From NCBI RefSeq assembly GCF_002937075.1, contig NZ_NHSJ01000126.1, positions 43,443-107,442 of the forward strand: a stretch of DNA of 64,000 nucleotides. Direction: 5' to 3'. The notes under the pieces are model-generated. The model was given only the letters and a program-made list of their open reading frames with translations. It had not been told where the DNA came from and did no database searches. Position numbers and translations under genes: made by a program. This document shows, piece by piece, positions 10,976-20,891 of this stretch (positions are counted from its first letter, which is position 1; every line of letters begins with the position of its first letter). This stretch comes from Rhodoblastus sphagnicola. Its GTDB lineage: Bacteria > Pseudomonadota > Alphaproteobacteria > Rhizobiales > Beijerinckiaceae.

Positions 10976-11836
10976 ATGAGCGGCTCCCTCGAAATCGCCT
11001 GCGGCGACGCCCGCGCCCGCATCGCCTTGCGCGGCGCCGAGCTGAAAAGCTGGCGGGTCGGCGCCGACGATCTGCTCTGGCCGGGCGATCCCGCCAGTTG
11101 GCCGGACAGCGCGCCGCTGCTGTTCCCGGTGGTCGGCTGGACCCGCGACGGCGCGCGCGTGGACGGGCGGCGATATCCCTTGGGCCTGCACGGTTTTGCG
11201 CGCGGCGAAACGTTCCGCGTCGTGGCGGCGGGCGAGGACAGGGTCACGCTCGCGTTGAGCGCCCATGCGGACACGCGGGCGCTCTATCCCTTCGCCTTCT
11301 GCTTTACCGTCGAATACATTATAACTAATAATAAGTTACACCAAGTTATTCATGTGGAGAATGAAGATGTGCGGCCCATGCCCTATGCCGTGGGCCTGCA
11401 TCCCGGCTTTCGCTGGCCGCTTCCCGGCGCGTCCGGTCCGCACCAGATCGTCTTTGAAGCCGAGGAATCCCCTGAAACGCCGGTGATCGCGCCGGGCGGG
11501 CTGTTTTCCGACGAAAAGCGCGCCATTCCGCTGGAACAAGGCCGCCGCCTGCGTCTGACGCCCAACCTGTTCAGCGAGGCGCTGTGCTTTCTCGACGCGC
11601 GCAGCCGGTTTCTGGAGTTTTCTTCTGAAAACAGGGTATTGCGCATGGAACTTGAGAATTTGCCTCACATCGCGCTGTGGACGCTGCCGGGGGCGGAATT
11701 TCTTTGCCTGGAAGCCTGGACCGGCCATGGCGATCCCGTCGGTTTCAGCGGCGACCTCTACGCCAAACCCTCGATGCGCGTGCTGGGGCCAAAAGAAAAG
11801 GCGCGCCATGGCGCGACCTTTTGTTGGTTGCCGTGA
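10976..11836 (+). CDS. aldose 1-epimerase family protein
   Basis: Galactose-mutarotase-fold protein of 286 residues, in the LacX/YeaD-like group of aldose 1-epimerase homologues. Conserved histidines sit in LGLHGFARG and [13 protein letters not shown], and the C-terminal LEAWTG block suits this subgroup. Probably cytoplasmic. ATG at 10976 is the first ATG fitting the family start; it is divergent from the ABC ATPase with 72 bases between. Odd feature: codons at 11315-11371 are strikingly AT-rich (16 of 57 bases are G or C) and use rare ATA and TTA, although the residues still fit the family. The last 26 bases or so are partly repeated at 12011. Confidence 0.85.
   Translation: MSGSLEIACGDARARIALRGAELKSWRVGADDLLWPGDPASWPDSAPLLFPVVGWTRDGARVDGRRYPLGLHGFARGETFRVVAAGEDRVTLALSAHADTRALYPFAFCFTVEYIITNNKLHQVIHVENEDVRPMPYAVGLHPGFRWPLPGASGPHQIVFEAEESPETPVIAPGGLFSDEKRAIPLEQGRRLRLTPNLFSEALCFLDARSRFLEFSSENRVLRMELENLPHIALWTLPGAEFLCLEAWTGHGDPVGFSGDLYAKPSMRVLGPKEKARHGATFCWLP
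11802..11827 (+). repeat. 26-bp direct repeat, copy A
   Basis: The 3' end of the epimerase gene (begins CGCGCCATGGCGCGACC, ends TTTTGTTGG) recurs at 12011-12036 with two mismatches. In copy A it encodes the ending RHGATFCW. The two copies bracket a REP-like sequence. Confidence 0.7.
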
Positions 11837-11885
11837 AAAACCGGAAAAGGCGCGCCGCAGGCTGCCGACAAAGTCTCGTTGCGTG

Positions 11886-11975
11886 GCCATGGTTCGAGAC
11901 GCCGCTTGCAGCGACTCCTCACCATGAGGGTTTGGCAAATAATGTAGCCCTCACCCTGAGGCGCGTCGCGAAGGG
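11886..11975. repeat. REP-like palindromic intergenic element
   Basis: Contains CATGGTTCGAGACGCCGC, then CTCCTCACCATGAGGG and CCCTCACCCTGAGGCGCG, the style of dispersed palindromic repeats common between genes in Rhizobiales. It sits between the epimerase and MFS genes, bounded by the 26-bp direct repeats. Copy number in the genome cannot be seen from this window. Confidence 0.5.
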
Positions 11976-12010
11976 TGGGGGCGATCCACGGCTTTGTCAG
12001 CGATCTAATG

Positions 12011-12036
12011 CGCGCCCTGGCGCGACATTTTGTTGG
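12011..12036 (+). repeat. 26-bp direct repeat, copy B
   Basis: Near-copy of 11802-11827 with two substitutions. Read in the appropriate frame it also encodes ARPGATFCW, so it looks like a duplicated fragment of the epimerase 3' end. Confidence 0.65.
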
Positions 12037-12067
12037 CGTCGCGGTTGAAACTCTGTAGGAAACCGGC

Positions 12068-13285
12068 ATGGTCTCCTCGTTTTCCGTCGGGCGCAACATC
12101 GTCCTGTTCCTGCTGATGCGGGGGCTTGGCGCCTTCACCGCGCAAATGCTCGATGTCGCCATCGGCTGGCACGTCTATTCCCGCACCGGCAGCGCGCTGA
12201 GCCTCGGCCTCGTCGGCCTGGCGCAATTCCTGCCGCTGCTGGTTTTGCTGCGCTGGAGCGGCCCCGCCGCCGACCGTCACGACCGCCGCAAAATCTCCGC
12301 CCTGGCCGCGCTCGGCCAGGGCGCCGCCTCGCTCGCGATCTTTTTCATCGCGTTTTTCGACGCGCCCATTCCCTGGATCTATCTGGCCCTGTTCGCGCTC
12401 GGGGCGTCGCGGGCGTTTTCGGGGCCGGCCAATTCGGCGTTGCTGCCGCAAATCGTCGACCGCGCCCATTTTTCCCGCGCCGTGGCGCTCTCGACCACCA
12501 TGTTCCAGGCGGCGACCATAGCCGGCCCGGCGCTTGGCGGCCTGCTTTACGCCCTCGGGGCGGAGAAGATCTTTCTCGCCTGCGCGATCCTGGCCGCCGC
12601 CGCCGCGCCGCTGGCGCTGACCATCGTCATGCCCAACGCGCCCGCCGAAACCAAAACAACCGACGAAAAGAACGCGCTCGACGGACTGCGCTACATCTGG
12701 TCGAACAAGGTGCTGCTCGGTTCGATCTCGCTCGACCTGTTCGCGGTGCTGTTCGGCGGGGTGACGGCGCTGCTGCCGATCTATTGCCGCGACATTCTGC
12801 ATGTCGGCCCGGAAGTTTTGGGGTTTTTGCGCGCGGCGCCCGCCGCCGGGGCGATCTGCGTCAGCCTGCTGCTGTCGGTGTTTCCGCTGCGTCGGCGCGT
12901 GGGCGTCAAAATGTTCGCCGCCGTCGCTGCCTACGGCCTCGCGACCGTCGTTTTCGCGCTGTCGCAAAACATCTGGCTGTCCGCCGCCGCCTTGGCCTCG
13001 CTCGGCGCGTTCGACGTGGTGAGCATGGTGGTGCGCCAGACCCTGTCGCAAATCGCCACGCCCGATTTTATGCGCGGCCGGGTTTCGGCGGTGAACTTTT
13101 TGTTCATCGGCGCTTCAAACCAGTTGGGCGAGTTTGAATCCGGCGTCGCGGCGTCGCTGCTCGGCGCGGTTGGCGCGGCTTTGTTTGGCGGCGTCGCCGC
13201 GATTGTCGTGGTCGGACTGTGGGCGGCGCTGTTTCCGGACTTGCGGCGCGCCGACCGATTCCAAGGAAGCGAGGAGAAAGCATGA
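12068..13285 (+). CDS. MFS transporter (EntS-like)
   Basis: Major facilitator superfamily permease of 405 residues with about 12 hydrophobic helices, of the MFS_3/EntS-like exporter group. The loop between helices 2 and 3 carries [20 protein letters not shown], the MFS motif A region. The N-terminus is short ([19 protein letters not shown]). ATG at 12068 is preceded by AGGAAACCGGC. The stop codon overlaps the folD start (ATGA, 4 bases), so the two are translationally coupled; this suggests co-expression but not necessarily a shared pathway. Substrate unknown; siderophore or drug export is typical for the group. Confidence 0.85.
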   Translation: MVSSFSVGRNIVLFLLMRGLGAFTAQMLDVAIGWHVYSRTGSALSLGLVGLAQFLPLLVLLRWSGPAADRHDRRKISALAALGQGAASLAIFFIAFFDAPIPWIYLALFALGASRAFSGPANSALLPQIVDRAHFSRAVALSTTMFQAATIAGPALGGLLYALGAEKIFLACAILAAAAAPLALTIVMPNAPAETKTTDEKNALDGLRYIWSNKVLLGSISLDLFAVLFGGVTALLPIYCRDILHVGPEVLGFLRAAPAAGAICVSLLLSVFPLRRRVGVKMFAAVAAYGLATVVFALSQNIWLSAAALASLGAFDVVSMVVRQTLSQIATPDFMRGRVSAVNFLFIGASNQLGEFESGVAASLLGAVGAALFGGVAAIVVVGLWAALFPDLRRADRFQGSEEKA

Positions 13286-14199
13286 GCGAGATCGTGAAAA
13301 CCTCGGGGAAAAAGGCCCTGCTCATCGACGGCAAGGCGGCCCAGGCGGAGGTGCTGGCGCGGGTCGCGGCGGAAGCGGCTCTGCTCAAGCAAAAGCCCGG
13401 CCTCGCCGTGGTGCTGGTGGGCGAGGATCCGGCCAGCCAGGTCTATGTCAAATCCAAGGGCAAGGCGGCCAGCGCGTGCGGCTTCCTTTCGGTGCAGCAC
13501 GATCTTCCCGTCACGACAACGCAAGCCGAGTTGATCGCGCTGGTGCAAAGCCTCAACGTCGATCCGGCCATCCACGGCATTCTCGTGCAATTGCCGCTGC
13601 CCAAGGGCATCGACGCCAGCAAGGTTCTGGAAACCATCGCGCCGGAAAAGGACGTGGACGGCTTTCACCCCGTCAATGTCGGCCTGCTGGCCACCGGCCT
13701 GACCGACCGCGCTTTGGTCCCCTGCACCCCGGCGGGCGCCATGCTCTTGATCGAGGAAGCCGCCAAGGCTTTGGGTCGCGACATTTCCGGAGCGGAAGCC
13801 GTGATCGTCGGGCGCTCCAACATTGTGGGCAAGCCGATGGCGCAATTGCTGCTGGCGCGGAACGCCACGGTGACGGTCGCCCATTCGCGCACCAGGGATC
13901 TGCCCGCCGTGGCGCGGCGCGCCGACATTCTGGTGGCGGCGGTCGGCCGTCCCGAAATGATCCGGGGCGACTGGATCAAGCCCGGCGCGCTGGTGATCGA
14001 TGTCGGCATCAACCGCATCCCCGGCGAAGGTTTTCGCCCGGATGGCCAGCCGAAAACCCGACTGGTCGGCGACGTGGCCTTGCAGGAAGCCCTTGAGGTG
14101 GCGGGCGCGATCACCCCGGTTCCCGGCGGCGTCGGCCCGATGACCATCGCGCTGCTGATGTCCAACACGCTGCGGGCGGCGAAGCTCGCGGCGCTCTGA
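13282..14199 (+). CDS. folD: bifunctional methylenetetrahydrofolate dehydrogenase/cyclohydrolase
   Basis: FolD interconverts 5,10-methylene-, 5,10-methenyl- and 10-formyl-tetrahydrofolate (NADP-dependent dehydrogenase plus cyclohydrolase) in cytoplasmic one-carbon metabolism. The 305 residues show the substrate-binding [11 protein letters not shown] block with the catalytic Lys, [30 protein letters not shown], the nucleotide-binding [17 protein letters not shown] and the closing [12 protein letters not shown]. The start overlaps the MFS stop by four bases and is preceded by GAGGAGAAAG. A short N-terminal extension ([10 protein letters not shown]) is present. It converges on livK across a strong hairpin. 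Confidence 0.97.
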   Translation: MSEIVKTSGKKALLIDGKAAQAEVLARVAAEAALLKQKPGLAVVLVGEDPASQVYVKSKGKAASACGFLSVQHDLPVTTTQAELIALVQSLNVDPAIHGILVQLPLPKGIDASKVLETIAPEKDVDGFHPVNVGLLATGLTDRALVPCTPAGAMLLIEEAAKALGRDISGAEAVIVGRSNIVGKPMAQLLLARNATVTVAHSRTRDLPAVARRADILVAAVGRPEMIRGDWIKPGALVIDVGINRIPGEGFRPDGQPKTRLVGDVALQEALEVAGAITPVPGGVGPMTIALLMSNTLRAAKLAAL

Positions 14200-14220
14200 C
14201 GCGCAAGCCATCGGTCTGAG

Positions 14221-14246
14221 CGCTCTCCCCGCACGTGGGGAGAGCG
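14221..14246. terminator. hairpin between convergent folD and livK
   Basis: Perfect 10-bp inverted repeat CGCTCTCCCC/GGGGAGAGCG around a 6-base loop (GCACGT). There is no T-run, but the position between two convergent genes suits a bidirectional transcription stop. Confidence 0.55.
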
Positions 14247-14287
14247 GATGATGCGTTACGAGGGGACGTCGCCGTCAGGTCAGCTTT

Positions 14288-15412
14288 TCATTTCTCGATC
14301 TGCTGATAGCTCACCTTGCCATCGGCGGCCTTGCGCCATTCATAAACCGTGTAATCGGCGCGGGTGATGTCGCCCTTGGCGTCGAACGACAGATCGCCGA
14401 TCACGGTCGAAAACGGCCCGGAGTCGTGCAGAGCCTTGGCTACGGCGGTCGGGTCGGCGGTTCCGGCCTTTTCGATCGCCTGTTTCAGCACTTGCACGGT
14501 CGCGTAGGAATAGAGGGTGTAGGTCTCGGGATTGTAGCCCTTGGCTTCAAAAGTCCTGACCACGGCGGCGGCCTCGGGGCGCTTGCGCGGGTCCGGCGGG
14601 AAGGTCATCAGCGCGCCCTCGACGCCCGGCCCGGCGATGGAGGCGAATTCCTGGCTGGCGATGCCGTCGCCGCCCATCAGAATGGCCTTCACCCCCTGGT
14701 CGCGCATCTGCCGCACCAACAGGCCGCCCTCGGTGAAATAGCCGCCGAAGAACACAATGTCCGCGTCCACCGACTTGATCTTGGAGACCATGGCGGAATA
14801 ATCCTTCTCGCCCTTGTTCAGCCCCTCGTAGATCACCTCCTTGATCCCGGCGACGGCGAGCGCCTTGCGCGCCTCATCGGCGAGACCCTTGCCGTAAGTG
14901 GACTTGTCGTGGACGATGGCGATCTTCTTGCCCTTGGCGTGGTCGGTCAGATATTTCGCGGCGACGGCGCCTTGCTGGTCGTCGCGCCCGCAAGTGCGAA
15001 ACAGCAACGGCATGTTGCGCTCGGTGATCTGCGGATTGGTCGAGCCGGGCGAGATTTCGAGCACGCCGGCCTCGTTGTAGACTTCCGACGCCGGCATGGT
15101 CACCGCCGAATTGAAATGGCCGACGACGAAGCTCACGCCCTCGCCGACGAATTTGTTGGCGACCGAACGCCCCTGCTTGGGTTCGCCGGCGTCGTCGCCG
15201 ACCGAAATCTGGAATTTCTGGCCAAGCACGCCGCCGGCCGCGTTAATGTCGGCGACCGCCTGTTCCGCGCCATTCCTGACCTGGGCGCCAAAGGCGGCGT
15301 CCGATCCGGTGATCGGACTGCCCACGCCCACAATGATCTGCGCGCGGGAGGGGCCGGCGAGCAGGACCGCCAGAAGGCCGAGGGCGAGGCCGGCGAAAAC
15401 GTGCTTTCTCAT
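14288..15412 (-). CDS. livK: branched-chain amino-acid ABC transporter substrate-binding protein
   Basis: Periplasmic binding protein of the Leu/Ile/Val-BP family (374 residues), delivering hydrophobic amino acids or related ligands to the liv permease encoded just upstream. Signal peptide MRKHVFAGLALGLLAVLLAG ends at SRA before QIIVGVGSPITG. Typical motifs are GAQVRNGAEQAVADINAAGG, KFQISVGDDAGEPKQG, VVGHFNSAVTMPASEVY and IAIVHDKSTYGKGLADE. It is on the same strand as livHMGF (16368-20227) but separated from them by DUF6867 and a Gly-rich protein gene, so may have its own promoter, as expected for a subunit needed in excess. The actual ligand cannot be told. Confidence 0.93.
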   Translation of the reverse strand: MRKHVFAGLALGLLAVLLAGPSRAQIIVGVGSPITGSDAAFGAQVRNGAEQAVADINAAGGVLGQKFQISVGDDAGEPKQGRSVANKFVGEGVSFVVGHFNSAVTMPASEVYNEAGVLEISPGSTNPQITERNMPLLFRTCGRDDQQGAVAAKYLTDHAKGKKIAIVHDKSTYGKGLADEARKALAVAGIKEVIYEGLNKGEKDYSAMVSKIKSVDADIVFFGGYFTEGGLLVRQMRDQGVKAILMGGDGIASQEFASIAGPGVEGALMTFPPDPRKRPEAAAVVRTFEAKGYNPETYTLYSYATVQVLKQAIEKAGTADPTAVAKALHDSGPFSTVIGDLSFDAKGDITRADYTVYEWRKAADGKVSYQQIEK

Positions 15413-15496
15413 GAGGACTCCGGGCGAAGGCGATGAGCAACCAAACTTGGCCGATCTTGCCGTCTGCCCGAAGGTTTGTCGATAGCCTTGGCGCCC

Positions 15497-15985
15497 TCAG
15501 TGGGGGGGACGGAGGCCTCCCTGGGGGTGTCCGCCGCCATGAAAGCCGCCGCCCCCATTAAACCCGCCGCCGTTGAAGCCGCCGTGATGGGGGCCTCCGC
15601 CCCAGCCATGACGGCGCCAGCCGCCGCCATAATAGCGACCGCCGCCATAATAACCGCCGCCGCCATAATAGACGGGGTCGCCGCCGTAATAATCGTCATC
15701 GTAACGGCGGCAGCCGCCGTAGAGGCAGGGATTGGACAGCACGCCGCCGATCACGGCGCCGAACATCGCCGCGCCGGGATCGTAACCATGGCGGTAACGG
15801 CGGTGATGCCGATAGCCGCGATGATAATGGCGGTAATAGTGCCGGTGGGCATAGCGGCGGTAGTGCGCCGCCTCGACCGGCGCGGCCGTGCGCTCGATCG
15901 CGGCGGGCGCGATCGGCGCGGCGGCGACCGGCTCCATCAGGGTGAAAGCCAGCACGCCCGCCAGCACTGTCGAGAGCATACGCAT
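15497..15985 (-). CDS. secreted Gly/Tyr/His-rich low-complexity protein
   Basis: A 162-residue exported protein. The signal peptide (MRMLSTVLAGVLAFTLMEPV, ending AAA) is followed by a His/Tyr/Arg-rich stretch (HYRRYAHRHYYRHYHRGYRH), a short hydrophobic-Gly segment with one Cys pair (AMFGAVIGGVLSNPCLYGGC, a glycine-zipper look), an acidic-Tyr patch (RYDDDYYGGDPVYYGG) and long Gly-rich repeats (GGFNGGGFNGGGGFHGGG). Such proteins are common and unstudied in Rhizobiales; cell-surface, metal-binding (His-rich) or phase-separating roles are guesses. It lies between DUF6867 and livK on the same strand. The triplet repetition in DNA makes it prone to length variation. Confidence 0.7.
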   Translation of the reverse strand: MRMLSTVLAGVLAFTLMEPVAAAPIAPAAIERTAAPVEAAHYRRYAHRHYYRHYHRGYRHHRRYRHGYDPGAAMFGAVIGGVLSNPCLYGGCRRYDDDYYGGDPVYYGGGGYYGGGRYYGGGWRRHGWGGGPHHGGFNGGGFNGGGGFHGGGHPQGGLRPPH

Positions 15986-16071
15986 GGACGTCTCCGTTTC
16001 TTGAAATGATGCGGAGCGATCAGGCGCGCCGCTGTTTCATGAAATAGAAATGGGAAGCCCGCGCTTTGGTT

Positions 16072-16367
16072 TCAATTCAACCAAGGATATTGCCGACGCA
16101 TCATGGCGCGGCGCGCGATCGCCCAGGAGGCGCCCTGCACGGCGAGGCTCCAGCCATAGGCGGCCAACGCGCCCAGCGGCGCGAGCGGCTCCTGGAACAG
16201 CGACCAATGCAAGAAACGAATAGCCGCAGCCAGCAAAAGCCCATAGAGCGGCAGCAGCGCAGGCGACTTCCAGGCGCGGGCCACCGCGCGCCCGGAGGCG
16301 AAACTGGCGAGTCCGCCGAGAACCAGCGTCACGCCCACGAACACCCGCCAGTCGCCGATGACGAAAC

Positions 16368-16371
<4 letters not shown>
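16072..16371 (-). CDS. DUF6867 family membrane protein
   Basis: A 99-residue inner-membrane protein with about three hydrophobic helices (VIGDWRVFVGVTLVLGGLAS, PLYGLLLAAAIRFLHW, LAAYGWSLAVQGASWAIA) and a short basic tail (RRAMMRRQYPWLN). I recall DUF6867 proteins at the end of liv operons in Rhizobiales. The start overlaps the livF stop by four bases (16368-16371), so it is translationally coupled to the transporter. Its role is unknown; an accessory or stabilising subunit of the liv permease is plausible from position only. Confidence 0.75.
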
Positions 16372-17086
<715 letters not shown>

Positions 17087-17090
<4 letters not shown>

Positions 17091-18013
17091 GTCGCGTCGC
17101 TCCCCGTCTTCGCGGACTCGGCAAGCGCGGCTTCGGCCGCCGGCTCGTCGGTCTCCTCGACGCCAAGATAGGCGGCGATCACGGCGGAATTTTCGCGCAC
17201 CTCGACCGGCGAGCCGTCGGCGATCTTCTGGCCGTAATCCAGCACCACCACATGGTCGGAAATCCGCATCACCACGGACATGTCGTGCTCGATCAAGAGG
17301 ATCGAGGTCTCGCCCTCGTCGCGGATCGCGCGCAGCAAATCCGCGAGATCGCGCGATTCCGTGGCGTTCAAACCCGCCGCCGGCTCGTCGAGGCAGAGCA
17401 GGGCGGGGTTTGTACACATGGCGCGCGCGATTTCGAGCCGGCGTTGGTCGCCATAGGGCAGTTCGCCGGCGGGATCGTCGGCGCGACCTGTCAGGCCGAT
17501 GCGCTCCAGCCAGCCCGCCGCGCGGTCCACAGCCGCCCGTTCGGCGCGCCGCCACGAAGGCGCGCCGAGCAGGCCCAGCACCGAAAAACCGGCGGCGCGC
17601 GACAGGCTTCTGCCTTGCGCGATCATCAGATTTTCCAGCGCGCTCATGCCCTGGAACAGCCTGATGTTTTGGAATGTGCGGGCCAGCCGCGCCTTGCGCA
17701 CGATCTCATGGTCGGCCATGCGTTCGAGCAAAAACGTGTCGCCGTCGCTTTTTCGCGCCGAGCGGGTCAGGCGTTCGATCTTTTCCGCATCGAGCCGCTC
17801 GGGCGAAAAGGCGATGCGGCCGCTGGTCGGTTGGTAAAAGCCGGTCAGGCAGTTGAACAGAGTGGTTTTTCCCGCGCCATTGGGGCCGATCAACGCGGTA
17901 ATGTCGCCGCGCCCGGCGGCAAACGAGACCTCGTTGACGGCGACGAGCCCGCCAAAGCGCATGGTGAGCGCATCCACGCGCAGAATCGGATCGTCGATCC
18001 AGCGCGCGCTCAT
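17087..18013 (-). CDS. livG: branched-chain amino-acid ABC transporter ATPase LivG
   Basis: First ATPase subunit of the liv importer, 308 residues. Walker A GPNGAGKTT at 43-51, the LivG-specific RLARTFQNIRLFQGMSALEN, the degenerate signature LPYGDQRRLEIARAM, Walker B LLCLDEPAAGLNATE and LLIEHDMSVVMRISDHVVVL. The insert after GRIAF (PERLDAEKIERLTRSARKSD) and the acidic Ala-rich tail are longer than in E. coli LivG (about 255 residues) but common in alphaproteobacteria. ATG at 18013 overlaps the livM stop by four bases. Confidence 0.96.
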
Positions 18014-19329
18014 TTCGCCGGCTCCGGTCCGAGTCTTATGGTCGGCTCTCGCGTGGACACCAGCCCGCGCGGCCGGAAATTCATCATGCCGACCATGGCG
18101 AGGCCGACCAGCAGCATGCGATATTGCGCGGGATCGAAATCCTCCCCGAACACGCTTTTCAAAAAGGTCAGCTCGCGCAAAAGCTCGGAGGCGCCGACCA
18201 GAAACACGGCGGCCACGGCCACGCCGAGTTGCGAGCCGCCGCCGCCCAGCACGACAATGGCGAGGATCAGCGCGCTTTCCGAAAAAGTGAAGGCCGACGG
18301 CGACACGAAACCCTGCCGCAGCGCGAACAGGCAACCGGCCACGCCGGCGAAAAAGGCGCCCAGCGCGAAGGCGGTGAGTTTGATGTTGGCGGTGTCCAGC
18401 CCAAGCGCCCGGCAGGCGATCTCATCCTCGCGCAAGGCCTCCCAGGCGCGGCCCAGCGGCAGGCGGCGCAGCCGCAGCGAGACGAAATTGGCGGCCAGCG
18501 CCAGAACCAGCACCAGATAATACAGGAAAATCGGCTTGTGGACGCCGGCGAACGGCAAGCCGACATGGGCGGCGAAACCGCGCGGTCCAGGTATGAAGGG
18601 CAGGCCGAAGAAATTCAGGCCGGGAAAGCCGAACAGCCCGGCCTCGCCATGGGTGACCACATCCCAGTTGATCAGCACGATGCGCACGATTTCGGCGAAG
18701 GCCAGCGTCACAATGGCGAGGTAGTCGCCGCGCAGGCGCAAAACCGGGAAGCCGATGCAAAAGCCCCAAAAGGCGGCGAGCAGGCCGCACACAGGCAGCA
18801 GCGCCCAGAACCCGAGGCCGGTGGCGGGGGCGATCAGGGCATAGGCATAGGCCCCCACCGCATAAAAGGCGGCATAACCGAGATCGAGCAGGCCGGCGAG
18901 GCCGACCGTGATGTTCAGGCCCCAGCCGAGCAGCACGTAGATCAGGATTTGCACGCCATAAGTGTCCACCCACTTGAGCGCGGCCTGCGGTCCAAGCGCG
19001 CCGACAATGGCGATCGGATAAACCACGAGCACGGCGAGCGCCACCGGCCCGAGCCAGCCGGGCTTGCGCCAGATTCTTTCCCGCGCAACCGCTTTGGCCG
19101 CGCCGCCGCTCCATAGCGCCAGGGCGAAGCGCAGCACGAAGGCGGCGAGGCAAAATTCGAAAAACAGCGGCCAGCGCGCCTGCAACATCAGCGCATTGTT
19201 GAAGTCGGGCTCGGCGCGATAGGCGATGATGGGAAAGCCCAGACCCGCGACGACCAGCGTGGCCCAAGCCGCCTCGCGCGCGGCGCGAAAAATGTGATCC
19301 CCGCGCGTCACGTCAAACCTTTTCGACAT
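18010..19329 (-). CDS. livM: branched-chain amino-acid ABC transporter permease LivM
   Basis: Inner-membrane permease of the liv system, 439 residues. An N-terminal extension with two or three hydrophobic helices precedes the conserved core beginning IYVLLGWGLNITVGLAGLLD; the permease signature GDYLAIVTLAFAEIVRI and WEALREDEIACRALGLDT (coupling-loop region) follow. The C-terminus has ILAIVVLGGGGSQLGV. It overlaps livH by 17 bases at its start and livG by four at its end. It forms the pore with LivH. Confidence 0.95.
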   Translation of the reverse strand: MSKRFDVTRGDHIFRAAREAAWATLVVAGLGFPIIAYRAEPDFNNALMLQARWPLFFEFCLAAFVLRFALALWSGGAAKAVARERIWRKPGWLGPVALAVLVVYPIAIVGALGPQAALKWVDTYGVQILIYVLLGWGLNITVGLAGLLDLGYAAFYAVGAYAYALIAPATGLGFWALLPVCGLLAAFWGFCIGFPVLRLRGDYLAIVTLAFAEIVRIVLINWDVVTHGEAGLFGFPGLNFFGLPFIPGPRGFAAHVGLPFAGVHKPIFLYYLVLVLALAANFVSLRLRRLPLGRAWEALREDEIACRALGLDTANIKLTAFALGAFFAGVAGCLFALRQGFVSPSAFTFSESALILAIVVLGGGGSQLGVAVAAVFLVGASELLRELTFLKSVFGEDFDPAQYRMLLVGLAMVGMMNFRPRGLVSTREPTIRLGPEPAK

Positions 19330-20227
19330 CGGGGCGGCCCATCAGGCCTGAGGGCATGAAAATGAGGGTGATCGCCAGCACGGAAAAGGCCGCGACATCC
19401 TTGTAGTCGCTGGAGAAATATTGCCCCCACAACGTCTCGATCAGGCCGATCAGCAGCCCGCCGAGCACGGCGCCGGGCAGCGAGCCGATCCCGCCCAGCA
19501 CGGCGGCGGTAAAGGCTTTTACGCCCGGCACGAAGCCGTCGGAACTTTTCACCACGCCATATTGCAGCAGGTAGAGCGAACCGGCCACCGCCGCCAGCGC
19601 CGCGCCGATGACAAAGGTGAGCGCGACGGTGCGGTTGACGTCCACGCCGAGCAAAGCCGCCATTTTGGCGTCCTGTTCACACGCCCGCTGCGCCCGCCCG
19701 AGCGCGGTTTTCTGCACCACGAACCAGAAGGCGGCGAGCAGCGCGCCGGTCACCGCGACAATGAGAATCTGCTTGTAGGACAGGGTGACGTCATAGGCGC
19801 CGCCTGAGGTGATCTTGATCACGTCGTCCCACATCGGCGGGATGCTCTTGTTGTTCGGCCCCTGCGTCACCGTGACGAAATTGGCGAGAAAGGTGGACAT
19901 GCCGATGGCCGAAATCAGCGGCGCCAGCCGGAACGAACTGCGCAAGCGCCGATAGGCGACCCGCTCGATGGCGTAGTTCCAAAGGGCGGTGAGGGCCATG
20001 GAGGCGACCATCGCCGCCACGAAGGCGGGCGCGGCGGCAAGCCCCAGCATCTGCGTCAGCAGCAGAAGCAGCAGCAGGGCGATGAAGGCGGACAGCATGA
20101 ACACGTCGCCATGGGCGAAATTGACCATGCCGATAATGCCGTAAACCATCGTATAACCAATGGCGATCAGCCCGTAGATCGAGCCGAGCGTTACGCCATT
20201 GATGATCTGTTGCAGGAAGATTTCCAT
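19313..20227 (-). CDS. livH: branched-chain amino-acid ABC transporter permease LivH
   Basis: Second permease subunit, 304 residues and about eight membrane helices. Diagnostic blocks are NGVTLGSIYGLIAIGYTMVY, GMVNFAHGDVFMLSAFI, ACEQDAKMAALLGVDVNRT (EAA-like coupling loop) and the closing AAVLGGIGSLPGAVLGGLL. ATG at 20227 begins the canonical MEIFLQQIINGV; the frame extends further upstream to 20413 but without family similarity. First gene of the minus-strand liv operon (livH-livM-livG-livF-DUF6867); the 109 bases to the divergent cupin gene should hold the operon promoter, though I see no near-consensus boxes. Confidence 0.95.
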   Translation of the reverse strand: MEIFLQQIINGVTLGSIYGLIAIGYTMVYGIIGMVNFAHGDVFMLSAFIALLLLLLLTQMLGLAAAPAFVAAMVASMALTALWNYAIERVAYRRLRSSFRLAPLISAIGMSTFLANFVTVTQGPNNKSIPPMWDDVIKITSGGAYDVTLSYKQILIVAVTGALLAAFWFVVQKTALGRAQRACEQDAKMAALLGVDVNRTVALTFVIGAALAAVAGSLYLLQYGVVKSSDGFVPGVKAFTAAVLGGIGSLPGAVLGGLLIGLIETLWGQYFSSDYKDVAAFSVLAITLIFMPSGLMGRPDVEKV

Positions 20228-20336
20228 TGCGCCGCCGGATTCGCTTGGGGTGACGCTAGCAATCGGCGCGTCCTGCGGCAATAGCGGGCGGGCTGCCGCC
20301 CGTCGGAGCGAAAAAGGCGCATTTTTGGAGGCAAGC

Positions 20337-20825
20337 ATGAGCAATTCGACGTCAACCCCGCGCATCATCGCCGAAAACGCGGTTTCTATTCCTCCACGCG
20401 CGAAAAAATCCAATTATCCCGAGCCTTTCGCCAGTCGGATGCAGGGCCGGGAAAAACGCGCGCTCGGCGATTTTTTCGGCCTGACCCGATTCGGCGTCAA
20501 TCTCGTCACGCTCGCGCCCGGCGCGGAATCCGCCCTGCTGCATCGCCACAGCCGGCAGGAGGAATGCGTCTATATTCTGGACGGCCATCCCACGCTTGTC
20601 ACCGACGCGGGAGAATTCCCGCTCGCGCCGGGCATGTGCGCCGGTTTTCCCCCCGACGGCGTCGCCCACCAACTGGTCAATCGGGCCGCGCGCCCGGCGG
20701 TCTATCTGGAAATCGGCGACCGCCCGCCCGGCGACGAGGCCTCTTATCCCGTCGATGACCTCGCCGCGGAGCAGGCGGACGACGGGCGCTGGCGGTATCG
20801 TCACAAGGACGGGCGGCCCTATTGA
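20337..20825 (+). CDS. cupin-domain protein
   Basis: A 162-residue single-domain cupin. Cupin motif 1 is visible as ALLHRHSRQEECVYILDGHP, supplying two His and one Glu for metal binding, and motif 2 lies around APGMCAGFPPDGVAHQLVN. The end (DDGRWRYRHKDGRPY) is typical of a widespread family of unassigned proteobacterial cupins. Start at 20337 is supported by TTTTTGGAGGCAAGC. It is divergent from livH and upstream of the flavin reductase by 66 bases on the same strand. A sugar-binding or dioxygenase-like role is possible but undefined. Confidence 0.82.
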   Translation: MSNSTSTPRIIAENAVSIPPRAKKSNYPEPFASRMQGREKRALGDFFGLTRFGVNLVTLAPGAESALLHRHSRQEECVYILDGHPTLVTDAGEFPLAPGMCAGFPPDGVAHQLVNRAARPAVYLEIGDRPPGDEASYPVDDLAAEQADDGRWRYRHKDGRPY

Positions 20826-20891
20826 GTCAGCCCCTTTGTCGCCGGGCGCGCGCGGTGCTACAGCAAGCGCGGCACATCGAGGGAGGCCCGC

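Noticed and set aside
12005..13051. 348-codon minus-strand frame opposite the MFS gene
   Set aside because: Product is Gln/Arg/Gly-rich without domains; the plus-strand protein has twelve clear membrane helices.
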